The notes below the pieces were generated by a model. It was not told where the DNA came from, made no database searches, and worked only from the letters and a program-made list of their open reading frames with translations. From Hygrocybe punicea (taxonomy: Eukaryota > Basidiomycota > Agaricomycetes > Agaricales > Hygrophoraceae): a stretch of 64,000 nucleotides of DNA. The position numbers and the translations under genes were made by a program. The DNA lies in assembly GCA_963556145.1 (NCBI GenBank), contig OY744468.1, positions 1,674,001-1,738,000 on the forward strand, read 5' to 3'. This document shows positions 42,584-53,841 of the stretch, piece after piece; positions within the stretch are counted from its first letter, which is position 1, and the number at the start of each line of letters is the position of its first letter.

Positions 42584-43140
42584 GTTCGCTGAGGGGTGGG
42601 GACCTAGACCCTGCCGGTGATCCCGCGAGTCGCCGCGACTGTGCTGGTCATTGTTTTCTGAGTAGTTAGAACTAGAGCATAATTCAAATTAAATTGGAAC
42701 ATACCGAGTGCAGTGGGGGTGGCTCCTGCTGCTCCCCTCGCTTCCATTGCGATCCATTATCCCAGTTGTTGTTGTTGCATTGCCGGTGCCATTGGCATTG
42801 GCATTGGCATTGGCATTGGCATTGGCGTTGGATGGGCGTTGGCGTTGGTGTTGGATTGGCATGGCGTTGGATTGGCATGACGTCGAATGGGTGTTAGCAT
42901 TGGCAGTGGATTGGTGTGGCATTGGATGTGTTGGCGTTGGCGTTGGCATGGGTGTGGGTGTGGGTGTGGGTGTCGTTGGGCTGGTGGGGATGGTAGTGTT
43001 AGTTGTTACTGATTACAGCTGTTTTCATCGAGGTGTGGAAACTCCAAAATTTGGAGGTGGCTGTGCATTTCCAAATATGTAGTCTGCCGAGATTCCGTGT
43101 ACAATTTTGTAGCGCCGACTAAGTACTCTAAACGCTCGAC

Positions 43141-44189
43141 ATGGGCAGGCTTATTCCCACTGCACTCAAGGACCGTGTTCCCATATTGTACCACCAGCAC
43201 AACATGTCTATCAAGGGGATCTGCAAGGTACTTGGTATTAGGAAATCTTCAGTATACCACGCCCTCCAGTATCATCGGAAATACGGCGTCACTTCCAATC
43301 CCTGTAAAGTACAGCGCGGGCGCAAACTCACCACATCCGATATCATTTTCATTATCTCCCTTCTTGAAAACTCCCCAACACCGTTTCTTGATGAAATCCA
43401 GGACCAATTGTACCATCACCGAAAGATCGCTGTCTCCGTATCCACGCTTACTCGCACATTGCGCCGGATCGATTACACCAACAAGCAAGTGTCCCGTGAA
43501 GCCATTGAAAGGGATCAGCTCCGACGAGCTGCCTATATGAACCACATTGGCCAGATCATCACCAACCCTGACATGCTGATGTTTACGGATGAATCTTCTG
43601 TGGATAGGCGGACCATGACACGCAGGAAGGGCTGGGCGAAGGCTGGGAGTCGTTGTGTACAGCGCCAATATTTCATCCGAGGTCAGAGGTATAGCGTACT
43701 CCCTGTCCTGACGCTTGATGGTATCATTGCATACAATATCGTGGAAGGATCCGTTACATCGGCAAGGTTTTTGCAGTTTTTGACAGAATTTATTGTAAGT
43801 TTCAATCTAATGTGTCTTCACGTCACTAAATTCATACTAGATACCACTCACAAACCCTTATCCTGGCCCTCGAAGTGTGCTCGTCCTCGACAATTGTAAC
43901 ACTCACCATGCAGAAGAAGTCCGTGAACTTGTTGAAGATCACGCGTGTAAGCTCACTCTGCTTGTGGAATGCTGCCGGAACTAATGAGGAATATATTGCA
44001 GTATGTAAACTTGTTTTTCTACCACCATACTCTCCCGACTTCAATCCCATCGAGCACGCATTTTCTTCGATGAAGGCTTTCTTGCGTCGCAGCCGTTCTG
44101 AATCTACTGTGTATGATATTATGATGGCCTGTAATAGTATTACTCCATCCAAGGCAGCAGGTTGGTTTCAGAACAGTGGTTATATCTAG
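43141..44189 (+). CDS. Tc1-like DDE transposase
   Basis: Three exons (43141-43794, 43841-43946, 44002-44189) give 315 residues. It is a cut-and-paste transposase that binds the terminal repeats and acts in the nucleus. Residues about 5-45 form a helix-turn-helix (MSIKGICKVLGI then SSVYHALQYHRK) and about 60-110 a second HTH-like region. Catalytic Asp are in FTDESS (43588-43590) and VLDNCNTHH (43889-43891) and the Glu in SPDFNPIEHAF (44052-44054). Spacing between the last two is about 34-35 residues, as in Tc1/pogo-type enzymes. Two short introns of 46 and 55 bp are unusual for Tc1 but in keeping with fungal genes. No lesion is seen, so it may be active. The second splice junction is slightly uncertain. 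Confidence 0.85.
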
Positions 44190-44348
44190 TCTTCTCCATT
44201 TTGTACACATCATCTGAATCTATGTGCTGCAATTATTTCTCAACATGTTGGGCATCGGGTTAGGCAAAAAACGGCAACAGTATATTGTGAGGCATCGAAA
44301 CAACTATGCTACTAACTACGTATCATGGTATATATTTTTGAAAACAGA

Positions 44349-45992
44349 CTAGCGGAATGGGTCATCGTCCTCGGCTTCAGCACTTGGGTAGGGAGCAACG
44401 TAGCCTGGTGGCACCGGAAACCAGTCCTGACGCCCCTCGCAGAAATACCAGACAACACAATCCTGCATCGACCCTTTGTCTCCTCGTTTCATGTGTGGGC
44501 CATAGAACCGTTTACATCCCCCATCATTCCAACGCTGTTCATATTTGACAGGATCGCTCTCCGTGCTTTGGGCTAAGTTTGACAAATCCAATCCATCAAG
44601 ATTAGTCGAGCCTTGGCCGGGATTGTGTCGCTTCGCCGGGTTTGGATCACTCCAAGAGACCATAACCTTGTCTTTCCCTGTAGATTTCTCCTGCTCCCGC
44701 TGACGCTTCGCCATGTGATTCCACCAATCAGTGCTGCCTCGTTTTAGCTGGAGTGCATCGCCTGGGGCTATACCCACATCTGATGCTGTGAGATCCGTGA
44801 GTGCGACGTCGGAGAGTATGTCGGGCCCATAGCATTTGAGCTGCAACGGTATTGCGTAGTTCATAGCACCCTCAACACCTAACCACTCCTCTGCATAGCT
44901 AAGATAACGGCGGATGTCAGAGGGACTATGCGTTAGCGGTGGGGATAATCGTCGAGGCAAATTGAGTGGGGTTTTGGTTGGAGTCGGTGCAGCTGAAACA
45001 ACACTGTCTGGTCGTATGACCTGAGTAAATGAAGAGATGATTTGTGCGATGGCTGTAAGATCGGAGACCGGTGCAGCAGAGCTTTCTGTGCGGGTGTCTG
45101 GAATGGCTGAGTTATTGACAAGTCGATTGCGAGGAGGGTCACGGAATGCCAAATCAAATGCCTGCGTCGAGGGTGGGTCAAAGAGAGTAGCTTTGGCCTC
45201 ATGCTAAATAAAAGTGTGAGATGATGGGTGATGAACAAAACAAGAAGCCTCACAATTGCCATTGCCCACTCTCGCATCATGAACGGTGTGAGCCGCAGCT
45301 TGTAACCATTCGCGCATACATATGAGTAGCAATTTTCACGGTCATTGACATACTTTTGCTCAAGTAAGACCCGAATGCGAGCAAGATTTCGTTCCAGTTC
45401 CGAGAGTTCTCCAGTAGGTGCCAACATGTCACCATCGTTTTCATTTTCATTTTCAGAACCATTTTCTTCCTGTAGGATAATTAGGAGATGTATATTCATC
45501 ATCAGTTAGACTTACAATCGCAAGGCACCATTTTTTGATATCATCCATGTCAAAAGTAACGTGTACCTTCTTCCACTGGTTGTTGTCAAGTTTTTGAACC
45601 ATCTCACGGTATTCTTTCTCACAATCGATGTCCAGTGCATCCCATTTCCTGTATTTATAGTGAGCGCATGAACAAAAAAAATCTAAAGAGAAAATTACAT
45701 ACGCTCGCCCAGGATAGTGAAACTTGAATGGAAATCGTTGGGTAGCACTGATCTTGTACTTAGATTCCCCGTAACGCTTCAGGAGTGCATTTAGAAAGCT
45801 GAGGTAGTTTGTTGGAGTGCAGCTGAAATGAAGGTCTTTGCCTCGCGCCTCTTTCTTTGCCCCCTTAGGTCCCCGTTTTCCCTTGGTCGGTATATGGTAT
45901 ATGAGTTGTAGGCAAAATTCCTGAGGGCTCGGTTGGGCTGGCGTTGCAGCATCATTGTCTTCACCACTTGTGCTTTGGTCATCGCCCATCAC
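44349..45992 (-). CDS. companion gene of the Tc1-like element, SAM-like domain
   Basis: Exons 45992-45703, 45648-45516, 45469-45254 and 45203-44349 join in frame (three GT/AG introns of about 46-54 bp) to 497 residues without stops. The N-terminal 140 residues look globular (FCLQLIYHIP; HFSCTPTNYLSFLNALLKRYG). Then come an acidic Asn/Glu tract and a region with YVCANGYKLRLTPFMMREWA. Residues about 309-368 resemble a SAM domain (five-helix pattern ending LTASDVGIAPGDALQLKR), and the C-terminus has CKRFYGPHMKRG...DCVVWYFCEG. Tc1 elements normally carry only a transposase, so a second spliced gene is notable. It may be an accessory DNA- or host-factor-binding protein; this is inference. The start could be either of two adjacent ATGs. 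Confidence 0.75.
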
Positions 45993-46701
45993 AGTTCAGC
46001 AGACAAAGAGTACTTGTCGAGTGTTTAGAGTACTTAGTTGGCGCTACAAAATTGTACACGGAATCTCGGCAGACTACATATTTGGAAATGCACAGCCACC
46101 TCCAAATTTTGGAGTTTCCACACCTCGATGAAAACAGCTGTAATAAATAAACACTTACAATTGGCAGCAGGGTTGGGTGCACCAACCCCGCCGCTCTCTT
46201 TCTCTCGTTTGGGGGCGGTGTGTTGATGGTGGTGCTGGTGCTGGTGCTGGTCCTGCCTTGCATCATCGTCATTGTCGTCGTCCATCTGGTGGCTGCCGAC
46301 TTGGTGGTGGTTGGTAGTAGAGCCTACAAAGGTAATAGTGAATGAGTTATAAATGATAATGAAAGTACAACGTACCTATTTGCCTCGAACGCTTGCATTC
46401 AAGGCTTTTCAGAGTGGTGGTTGTTGGTGGCTGAGAATAAAGTTTGACTAAAATGGAAATTTGCCAGATCAGCATGTGAGTAAAAACTTTCGTTTGGAGC
46501 ACAAAATAACATACCTGTGGACATCGGTTTGGCAGTTCTGAACTGCTCATGAACTGTTTAGACAACCTGGGGGTTGCCTGAACCCCGAACCGGACCTGGG
46601 GTTCAGTTCAGCCCAAGGTGCTGGACTGAACCGAACTTCTGGTTCGGTTCAGAGTTTGAACCGGGTTCGGATCGGTTCTGAACCGAACTTTGGCAGCACT
46701 A

Positions 46702-46818
46702 GCATGGGCACGGGGACAACGGAAATGAGGATGACCGGGATGGCAGAATGGGAGGACGAGGACCACGGAGCCCAACAATGACGACGATGGCCCCGCCAAT
46801 GCCAACAGGCCGGCCAAT
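46702..46818. repeat. low-complexity piece between hAT element 2 and the Harbinger element
   Basis: GACGACGATGGCCCCGCCAA-type sequence, continuous in character with 50881-51324. It includes the hAT duplication at its left end and AAT (46816-46818), the Harbinger target, at its right. Confidence 0.6.
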
Positions 46819-46993
46819 AGGGCTCTTCAAAGTTAGCCTGCTGGAGGTTCCTGTTGGAGTTCCTGCTGGGTCCTGCAGCGTCCTGCAGTGGCTCTTGCAA
46901 AGGGTCTGTTTGGTTTAGAAATATATATTATTTTCAAATGCTGATTGAATGATCCAATGCTATCGGGTGCGACCGGAACTCGCCTCTCAAATC

Positions 46994-48948
46994 ATGGCCT
47001 CGGGAAAAGGCAAGAATTCAACAGCCAGCCGTTCCAGAAAGCGCCCTACTCCTTCTGAGGGCCCCAAGGTTATCTGGGATGGTGACCGATTGGATACCAG
47101 ACGAACCGATCGGCTTATCGACTGGTTGGAAAATAACCCAAGTGACCGGCATAAGCTCTTCTCAGATTCAACACAAGATGCTTGAGCACAAGGATGAAGG
47201 CGAGAAGTCGGGAAGACTCACAAGAGTTTCTACTATGCCAAGATTGCACAACATGTGTTTCAGAATGATGGAAACCCTCAATATCGAGCTGAGTACGCTG
47301 TAAATCCACAGAAGTATGCAAAATCCATTGAGAATCGGCTTGTAACGTGAGGATATCCTTATTGATTTATATCTGAAAAATTCAATGATCTATCAGATTG
47401 AAGAAAAAGTATTGAGAATGCTGCAAGCGGCTTGGGCAAACTGGAGCCGGCCTCCATATGTCGGAAATGTCCAGTGAACATCAGAATCTAATAGGTATGT
47501 GATTTCTTGTCTCACATTCCATAAACCTGATCTGTTCTACAGCAAAAATTTCCACTGAGTTTCCGGCCTGGCCCCGACTGCATGGCTTTTGGCAATCTAT
47601 TCCAAGTTACAATCCACACACCGTTGTGTCGCAACCTGGTCAGGAACTTGAGGAGGAAGCAGTCCAAATGTTCACATCAATGTCGAAAAAATGTTTCCGA
47701 GATGAAGAGGGGGAGGAGGGGGAGGGGGAGGGAGACGGAGAGAGATGGGGGGAGGAGGACAAGGACGAGGAGGATGAGGAGGACAATAACGAGGACAACA
47801 ATCGTGATGATATGCCATCTTTCGACTTTTCACAATCACTCATGCCCCGATGGGACAACCAATTGTACGACCAACAATCTTGGCAGCAAGTTCCACCAAC
47901 CGGCAGTGGGACTCAAGATGCCCCCCAACTTTATGACATGCTGACACCAACCTTCCCCACATACCCTCCAGGCCATGAACCCAACCTACCACCCATTGCA
48001 TCCAGGAGTTCATCCTATATCCCTCCTCCCCGTCCATCCGTAATTAGTCTCAACGATATGCCAGAGGACTTTACACACAGCCCCCGGTTGTCGCAATTCA
48101 ATTTATCGCCTTTAACATCTGCACCAGTCTCTCCTGCCCTGTCTCTCAGCAATTGGCCCACCACGCAACATGATTCATCCAGCCCCGCCATGTGGACATC
48201 AAGATACTCATCTCCATTGGGATCAGGGCAATCGTCGCCTGCTGCATCGATGCAGCCTTTGCCCTTGGGTTCAACACAACCGTCACCTGTGGAATCTGCG
48301 CAGCCATCCCCTCGAGGTCCAATGCAACCTTCTCTTCCGGTAAGATTTTTGCTTGCTTTGATTTCAACTGACAGAATTCTGATATACTAGCGAACCCAAA
48401 CTCATCGCAACCCTGGGCACATTCGCGGATCATCTGCACCTCCACCAGTCTCACGTAGTGCCAAACGCCCTCGCAAGCAACCGAATACACTGGAAAAAAC
48501 CGATGAATTTGATGACCTGCTGAACATAGCCCACACGGCGTCGCAGAAGAAAAAAGACCGTGACCATGAGAGAGCACTTGCTGTGGACGAAACGAAAAAG
48601 GAGAGATACAGAGCTCTTGCTGCGAATTCTGCACTTGAGGTGGAGAAATTACGAATCACACCGGAAGCGCTCAGGTTGAAGGAGATGGAACTTGAGCAAC
48701 ACCGAGCTCAAGAGGAATCCAATCATATACACGCAACTCAAGCACACCAAGAACGTGTTCTCTCAATGCATATACAGATGATGCAGCTCCAGCTCCGGCT
48801 CCAAGCCGCTGCAGGAGGCAACATGAGTCAGATGGTGATGGCGATGGAGGGTGATGTACTCAGTACGGGGGCCCTGGATGTGGATGCGGATGCGGATGCT
48901 GGTATCGATATGGACAATTTTCTTTTATCTATGAACCCTCAACCATGA
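46994..48948 (+). pseudogene. Harbinger accessory (Myb/SANT-like) protein, three TGA stops
   Basis: In PIF/Harbinger systems this partner binds DNA and brings the transposase into the nucleus. Exons 46994-47346, 47397-47494, 47543-48339 and 48391-48948 join in frame to about 601 codons. A helix-rich N-terminal domain (residues 20-150: RLIDWLENNPSD, KTHKSFYYAKIAQHVF, KRLGQTGAGL) is followed by FPAWPRLHGFW and PSYNPHTVVSQPGQ, an acidic tract, a Ser/Pro-rich linker and a C-terminal coiled coil (ERYRALAANSALEVEKLR). In-frame TGA codons stand at 47183, 47195 and 47411, each where CGA (Arg) would fit (for example before ECCKRLG). All intron boundaries are intact. An inactive copy. Confidence 0.75.
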
Positions 48949-49017
48949 ATACATATATGTGCACCTAAGTGGTGCCTTTTATTTCTGAAAAAAATACATG
49001 AATGTTTTCGAGACTCT

Positions 49018-50705
49018 TTAAGACCGAGGGGGGTTAGCAATAAGGATGTCAAACAAATTTTGGCGTAGGGTGTGTCCAGCAGCCGGCACATCAATTTCCT
49101 CCATCTCACCACCATCGTTGCTCATATAATCATCCCCACTATCATCTGCATTGTGCTCATCGGTGCTAACTGAAGGCATCTGTCCATCCACCCTATACAA
49201 ACCCATCCGAATACAGAAGTCCATCCAATTTTCATCAGGGTGATCGCCTTCAAGGTGGATGATTAAATTGGAAATAACAATGCAACACCTAATCCACAGG
49301 ATTGCCCATCGGCGCTTTTGCTTTGAACCGATTTGTATCTGGAGTTCGCGAAGTGATTGGAAATGACCCTTAAGTAACCCGATTGCGTGCTCGACTCGTA
49401 TCCGGATAGTTGACAGAAAGAAGTTGAAATGACGTTGTTCGGTTGTGAGTTCTCCATCGATGGGTTTCTTGAATGGTGGGATGCACCAGGGGTAGAGCGG
49501 ATAGGCCGCATCGGCCCACATCCACTCTCCCGGCTGCAAAAATTCTCCTGGATTGCAAGCGATGCGTGTGCCCTCAAAGGCATAGGAATCGTGTGCACTA
49601 CCTGTATGACCAAGACAATAATTGACGATGAGGAGATTGTGGGGCAAGACGACAAGCTGTGAAAAAATTAATAAAAATGGTTGCGGATAATGTGTGATGC
49701 ACTTACTTGAGCATTCATTGAGTAGTTTGAACTCTTGTCAAACCAGGCCTCACCGTGAAGCCCAGGCTTCTGAAACAGGGGGAGCGTGGTACCATCAACA
49801 GCGAGGCAACCATTCCGCCATGCTGGAAGAACAGCAGCCTCTGCCCATTGCTTGGACCGCTCCTTTTCTTCTGCTGTAGGCAAGCGGATAGCTTGGTCAT
49901 GATGGGTAGTGATGGCAACCATGCAACGCCGAGTGCAGTTGGAAACAGTACCCGCCGAGACTCCTGCCCATTCCCCAATGTCATCCAGTGTGGCCAAGTT
50001 CCCATAGTGACCGATTCGATTGAGAAAGATAGCGAGCTGAATCCAAACAGGAATTTGTTCGTTGTGCGAGTTGTTGGTAAAGATTGAGTGAGATTGGATC
50101 AACTGGACCAAATTGTCAAAAGTTTCAGGAGCAACGCGTACTTTACTGCGAAAACGACGAGGATTATTGATCTTATACCACTGCAATAGTTCGAGCTGTG
50201 AATTTTTGGGGATAGGAGGACCACGGTTGAGATAACGAGTGTGAGTTAATTTGTCGCGCAGGAAGATCTATTTCGCGCGAAGTAAGGCAAGGATTTCAAG
50301 TTCATCCGCCTCAGAATCATCTGAGGTGCTGTGACCATCAACAGATGAAAGAGGGGAGGATAGTTGCAATTCTGTAATAAGTGAGATGGGGCTGCTAGGC
50401 TGCATCAAATCTGGAGAGGATTGCGCGAGTGAGAGTGGGCTGCTAGGCTGCATTGCATAATCCAGAGAGGATGGCTGGGTGAGTGAGAGGGGGTTGCTGG
50501 GTAGGGTTGATCTTTCAGAATCGGAAGGATCTGAGTCGTCGTTTTCCTCGTTGGAGTCCTCGTCCTCATCGTCAGAAAGAAGTACACGTAGTAATTTCCA
50601 GTGGGTTTCTAGGTAGGCAGACTTCAGCTGGTCAAGACATTTCTGCCGCTCGGTGATTCGGATTCGAGGTGGGTGAGGTGGGCGTGCAGAAGGGGGTTGG
50701 GGTAT
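49018..50705 (-). pseudogene. PIF/Harbinger DDE transposase, one TAG stop
   Basis: A DDE_4-type nuclease. The catalytic exon runs from about 50186 to 49707, then a 50-bp intron (49706-49657), then 49656-49018. Motifs: HTH-like GEWAGVSAGTVSNCTRRCM; first Asp in VDGTTLPLF (about 49795); second in SAHDSYAF (about 49590); Glu in RVEHAIGLLKG (about 49390). Upstream in the same frame is an acidic, Ser-rich N-terminus (DDEDEDSNEEND; QPSSPLSLAQSS), open to about 50705, but no initiator ATG is seen there; the first in-frame ATG is at 50453. TAG at 50270-50268 separates it from the catalytic part. The stop could have come from CAG by one C-to-T change. Confidence 0.8.
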
Positions 50706-50880
50706 GAATTAACCTTCGAAGTGCAGGCTTCAGCATACGGGATGATTTATTCTTATTTGGGTTTTTCGATAACAATAAAATGAAATAATAAAGTCAAACA
50801 GGAACCTGCCGGATGCGCTGCAGGACCCAGCAGGAACTCCAACAGGAACCTCCAGCAGGCTAACTTTGAGGGACCCTAAT

Positions 50881-51324
50881 GCCCAACAACGGCCCCACCA
50901 CGCCCAACAGGGCGGCCAATGCCCAACCATGACGACGACAGCCCCACTAATGCCCTAAAGACCCCCAACGAAGACGGTGGCCTCAACACTGCCCAAGCCA
51001 CACCCAACAGGGCCGCCAACACCCCACCAATGCCCCAAAGCTGCCAATGCCCAACAACAACGGTGATGGCCTCACAAAGGCCCCCAACAATGACGGCGGC
51101 CCCAACAACGCCCAAGCCGCGCCCAACAGGGCCGCCAACACCCAACGATGATGGCGGCAGCCTCACCAATGCCCAGCAGGGCCGCCAACAATGGCAACGG
51201 TCCCACCAATGCCCTAAAGGGCCCCCAACCAACGCCCAATGACGACAGTGGCCCCACTGACGCCCAACAACGACGGCGATGGCCCTCACGGCCCCAATGA
51301 TGAGCCCACCAGTAGGGCATCAAC
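50881..51324. repeat. CCCAACAACGGCCCC-type low-complexity block, second copy
   Basis: Right-hand continuation of 46702-46818 beyond the Harbinger insertion; matches 33150-33730 in style and order. Open frames across it are composition artefacts. Confidence 0.7.
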
Positions 51325-51377
51325 ACCTCGCGAAGCACACCGCCGCATCAATTGGTGCGTGTGCCGGCTTTGCAAGG
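51325..51377. repeat. CCTCGCGAA / CAATTG dyad, copy b
   Basis: ACCTCGCGAA (51325-51334), centre GCATCAATTGGTGC (51345-51358), then the partly decayed right half CTTTGCAAGGT (51367-51377). Position and flanks match copy a. Confidence 0.8.
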
Positions 51378-52332
51378 TATGTAGCCATCTTACTGGGTGT
51401 GGGACTGATGCCAGCAACATTAGAATGTTCCCTTATAATAAGCTTAAATATATAAGATTGCTTAGAATAAAATTAAAACTACATGACTACATATACTAGG
51501 ACCTTTAAAGTCACCAACCCCAGACCCATGCCCAAGGAATAGTGGAGAGGCCACCCTCCCCACTGGTGACAGTCAAGGCTAGATTTGAATGCTCACAACC
51601 ATCCAGAGGCTGCACCCAAACCAAGACTTCCGTGCCCTGGCATCAAGCAGAGAAATTCGGCTCTCTCTGCCAGGGTGAGTGGACTGGAAGTCGAAGAGCA
51701 CTGGGGGCCAAACACGAAGGTTTCGGGGTTTTTAATTGAAACTGAACAATCACATGATCTTAAACATGTGATTTTTGACGTGGCTAATTCCCAATCACAT
51801 GACCTTAAACATGTGATTTTTGATGTGGGAATTATGAGTTTACTCAAAGTCTGAGTTACTACACTAGCAATCTTGCACAAACTCTGTTTCAACTTTCTGA
51901 AGTTCATTCAAGCTCTTACCCACTCTTACCCTCTAGTCTAACATATACTGAACAATTGCCTGAGCTACTGAGGAAATTCAGACAATTCTCAAGGCCACTA
52001 CAACAAATATGTTCCTACCACAAACTACTAATATTGTTTTGGAAAAAGAATGGTGCAAAGGTGGACTTGTTAAAATTGTTCTACTTGTACTGGGATTGAA
52101 GGAATGGGGAATTCAAATTCATGAGAAGGCAGCACATGAAAAATGGATAAAAGTTCAGCTAGAGGTAAAGTCAGTGTTTCAGAAAATTCTATCTGCTAAA
52201 AAATTGTAAGTGATTATTGGTGGATATGGTCAATAAAAACACTAATATCAGAAATTAGAAAGGAGTGTAAAATGCATATGGATTAAGAAGAGGCAAATAA
52301 GGAGGGCCATCAAAAAAGAAATGACAAGGCAT
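51378..52332 (+). repeat. dispersed repeat, second copy of 33801-34700
   Basis: Shares the blocks listed for the first copy, with an internal direct duplication of CACATGA.CTTAAACATGTG and TTTTTGA.GTGG at 51750-51830. After the common ATG context (52009) comes a 66-codon frame of unknown type. Its right edge is cut by the KDZ element. Confidence 0.65.
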
Positions 52333-52339
52333 ACATATT

Positions 52340-53674
52340 CACTTCAGGCCACCCGATTTCCTAAACTTGTAGATGTAACTGAATGGGTCGTATGTCACTT
52401 CTACATGTTGAGAAACGACAGGTCTGGCCCAGGGCTAATATTCATGTCCATGGGCTGTCCCTGGGCTATCCTGGGATGTCCCTGGGCTGTCCCTAGGCTG
52501 TCCCTGGGCTGTCCCTGGTCCAAAGCATTGGGACAATGGGATGTCCCTGGTGCCAGGGGGTCTTTTGGGATTTCCCAAACTAATTTTTGGATATTTTTTT
52601 GAAATTTTTTTTTTGCTGTGGCCACAATGATAGTGTGGTTATCGGTCAATGGAATGTTAGTAGCCATCATATACAACATATGATAGCTGTATAGCTACAT
52701 GCATGTTACTTGTAGACTCTGGTAGAGACCTGGGACATCCCTGGGACAGCCCTGGGACAGCCCTGGGACATCCCACTATAGACCTGGGACATCCCCATAC
52801 AGACCTGGTACAGCCCATTAGAGACCTGGGACATCCCTGGGACAGCCCTGGGACATCCCATACAGACCTGGGACAGCCCATTAGAGACCTGGGACATCCC
52901 TGGGACAGCCCAGGACAGCCCAGTAGAGACCTGGGACAGCCCTGGGACATCCCCATACAGACCTGGGACAGCCCATTAGAGACCTGGGACGTCCCTGGGA
53001 CATCCTGGGACAGCCCTGGGACATCCCACTACAGACATGGGACATCTCCATACAGCCCTGGGACAGACCATTAGAGACCTGGGACATTCCTGTGACATCC
53101 CACTATACACCTGGGATGTCCCCACACCACCTTTGGGACAGCCAATTACAGTCCACAATGTCAATGGTTTAGGATTATTCAGTTTCTGGTTCATAATGTT
53201 CCAGACCTGGGATGTCCCACCAACAGCAGTGGGACAACCATTATAGACCTGGAACATCCCAGGAACAGACCTGGGATGAAACCAATAACAGTCCATAATA
53301 TTGATGGTTTAGGACTATTCAGCTTCTGGTTCAATAATGTTCCAGACCTGTGCTTGTGCACAGAAGTGTGGACATTCCATCTCTCACCATAATGGTTTAT
53401 CATGTACACCAACTATACATAGCTATGAACACCATGCACTGATCAAACCACATCTTATTATCTTACTGACATAGCATATAATGACATCATCACATCATCA
53501 TCAACCCTCACTTCACATTAATTACAGACAACACATCACTAATCATGAATGCGTAGCAGGAGGATTACAAGATGGAGACAAGAGGACAAGATGAGAGAGA
53601 GGGGACAAGAGAGAGGAACAAGAGATGCAGGAATGGGGATGGGAGGGAGAAATGGAGTCAAGACAATTAGAGTA
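52340..53674. repeat. KDZ left terminal inverted repeat
   Basis: Outer 370 bp mixed sequence including GTAACTGAATGGGTCGTATG; the middle part (52725-53290) has tandem CCTGGGACA.CCC repeats of about 12 bp grouped into longer units; the inner end is GAGTCAAGACAATTAGAGTAG. The right repeat differs by small indels in the tandem part. Confidence 0.9.
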
Positions 53675-53841
53675 GCAGCAAAAACAGCTATCTTTTAACT
53701 GGGGATTTAAAACTCCAATGGTCCATGCACAGGGCATTGCACAGACCATCCACTCAACACCATTCACCATGCAATTTGTCATAGTAACAGCCATAGACAC
53801 AGAATGAGTTTGAATGGAAAACCAAGACACTGCTATGTGAA

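Larger units (their letters stand above)
43016..46140 (+). mobile_element. Tc1-like transposon with two genes
   Basis: A 3125-bp element with terminal inverted repeats of about 125 bp (43016-43140 and 46016-46140, starting CAGCTGTTTTCATCGAGGTG) that are nearly identical. It is flanked by TA at 43014-43015 and 46141-46142. It carries a Tc1 transposase on the plus strand and a four-exon companion gene on the minus strand, arranged tail to tail. Both genes are open. The left repeat runs up to the transposase ATG and the right one to within 25 bp of the companion's start, so the repeats probably contain both promoters. Confidence 0.9.
42204..46701. mobile_element. hAT-type element 2, carrying a nested Tc1-like element
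   Basis: It starts TAGTGCTACCGAAGTTCAGT and ends with the inverted match ...GAACTTTGGCAGCACTA. Flanking 8-bp duplications are GCACGGGC (42196-42203) and GCATGGGC (46702-46709), 7 of 8 identical. Without the nested Tc1-like element (43016-46140) it would be about 1.37 kb, close to hAT element 1, whose ends it shares. It has one CCTCGCGAA dyad, a TTGGCA hexanucleotide tract (42785-42860) and no hAT transposase. Confidence 0.85.
46819..50877. mobile_element. PIF/Harbinger-type transposon, two genes, decayed
   Basis: 4059 bp with terminal inverted repeats of about 60 bp (AGGGCTCTTCAAAGTTAGCC left; AGGGTCCCTCAAAGTTAGCC as the inverse of the right end, continuing TGCTGGAGGTTCC). It is flanked by the 3-bp direct repeat AAT (46816-46818 and 50878-50880); Harbinger elements make 3-bp duplications. 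It contains the expected pair of genes, a Myb/SANT-like accessory protein (plus) and a DDE transposase (minus), convergent at about 48950-49017. Both carry in-frame stops. Confidence 0.9.

Noticed and set aside
52703..53074. Repeat ORFs inside the KDZ terminal repeats
   Set aside because: Read from CCTGGGACAGCC tandem units; present in several frames and both arms.
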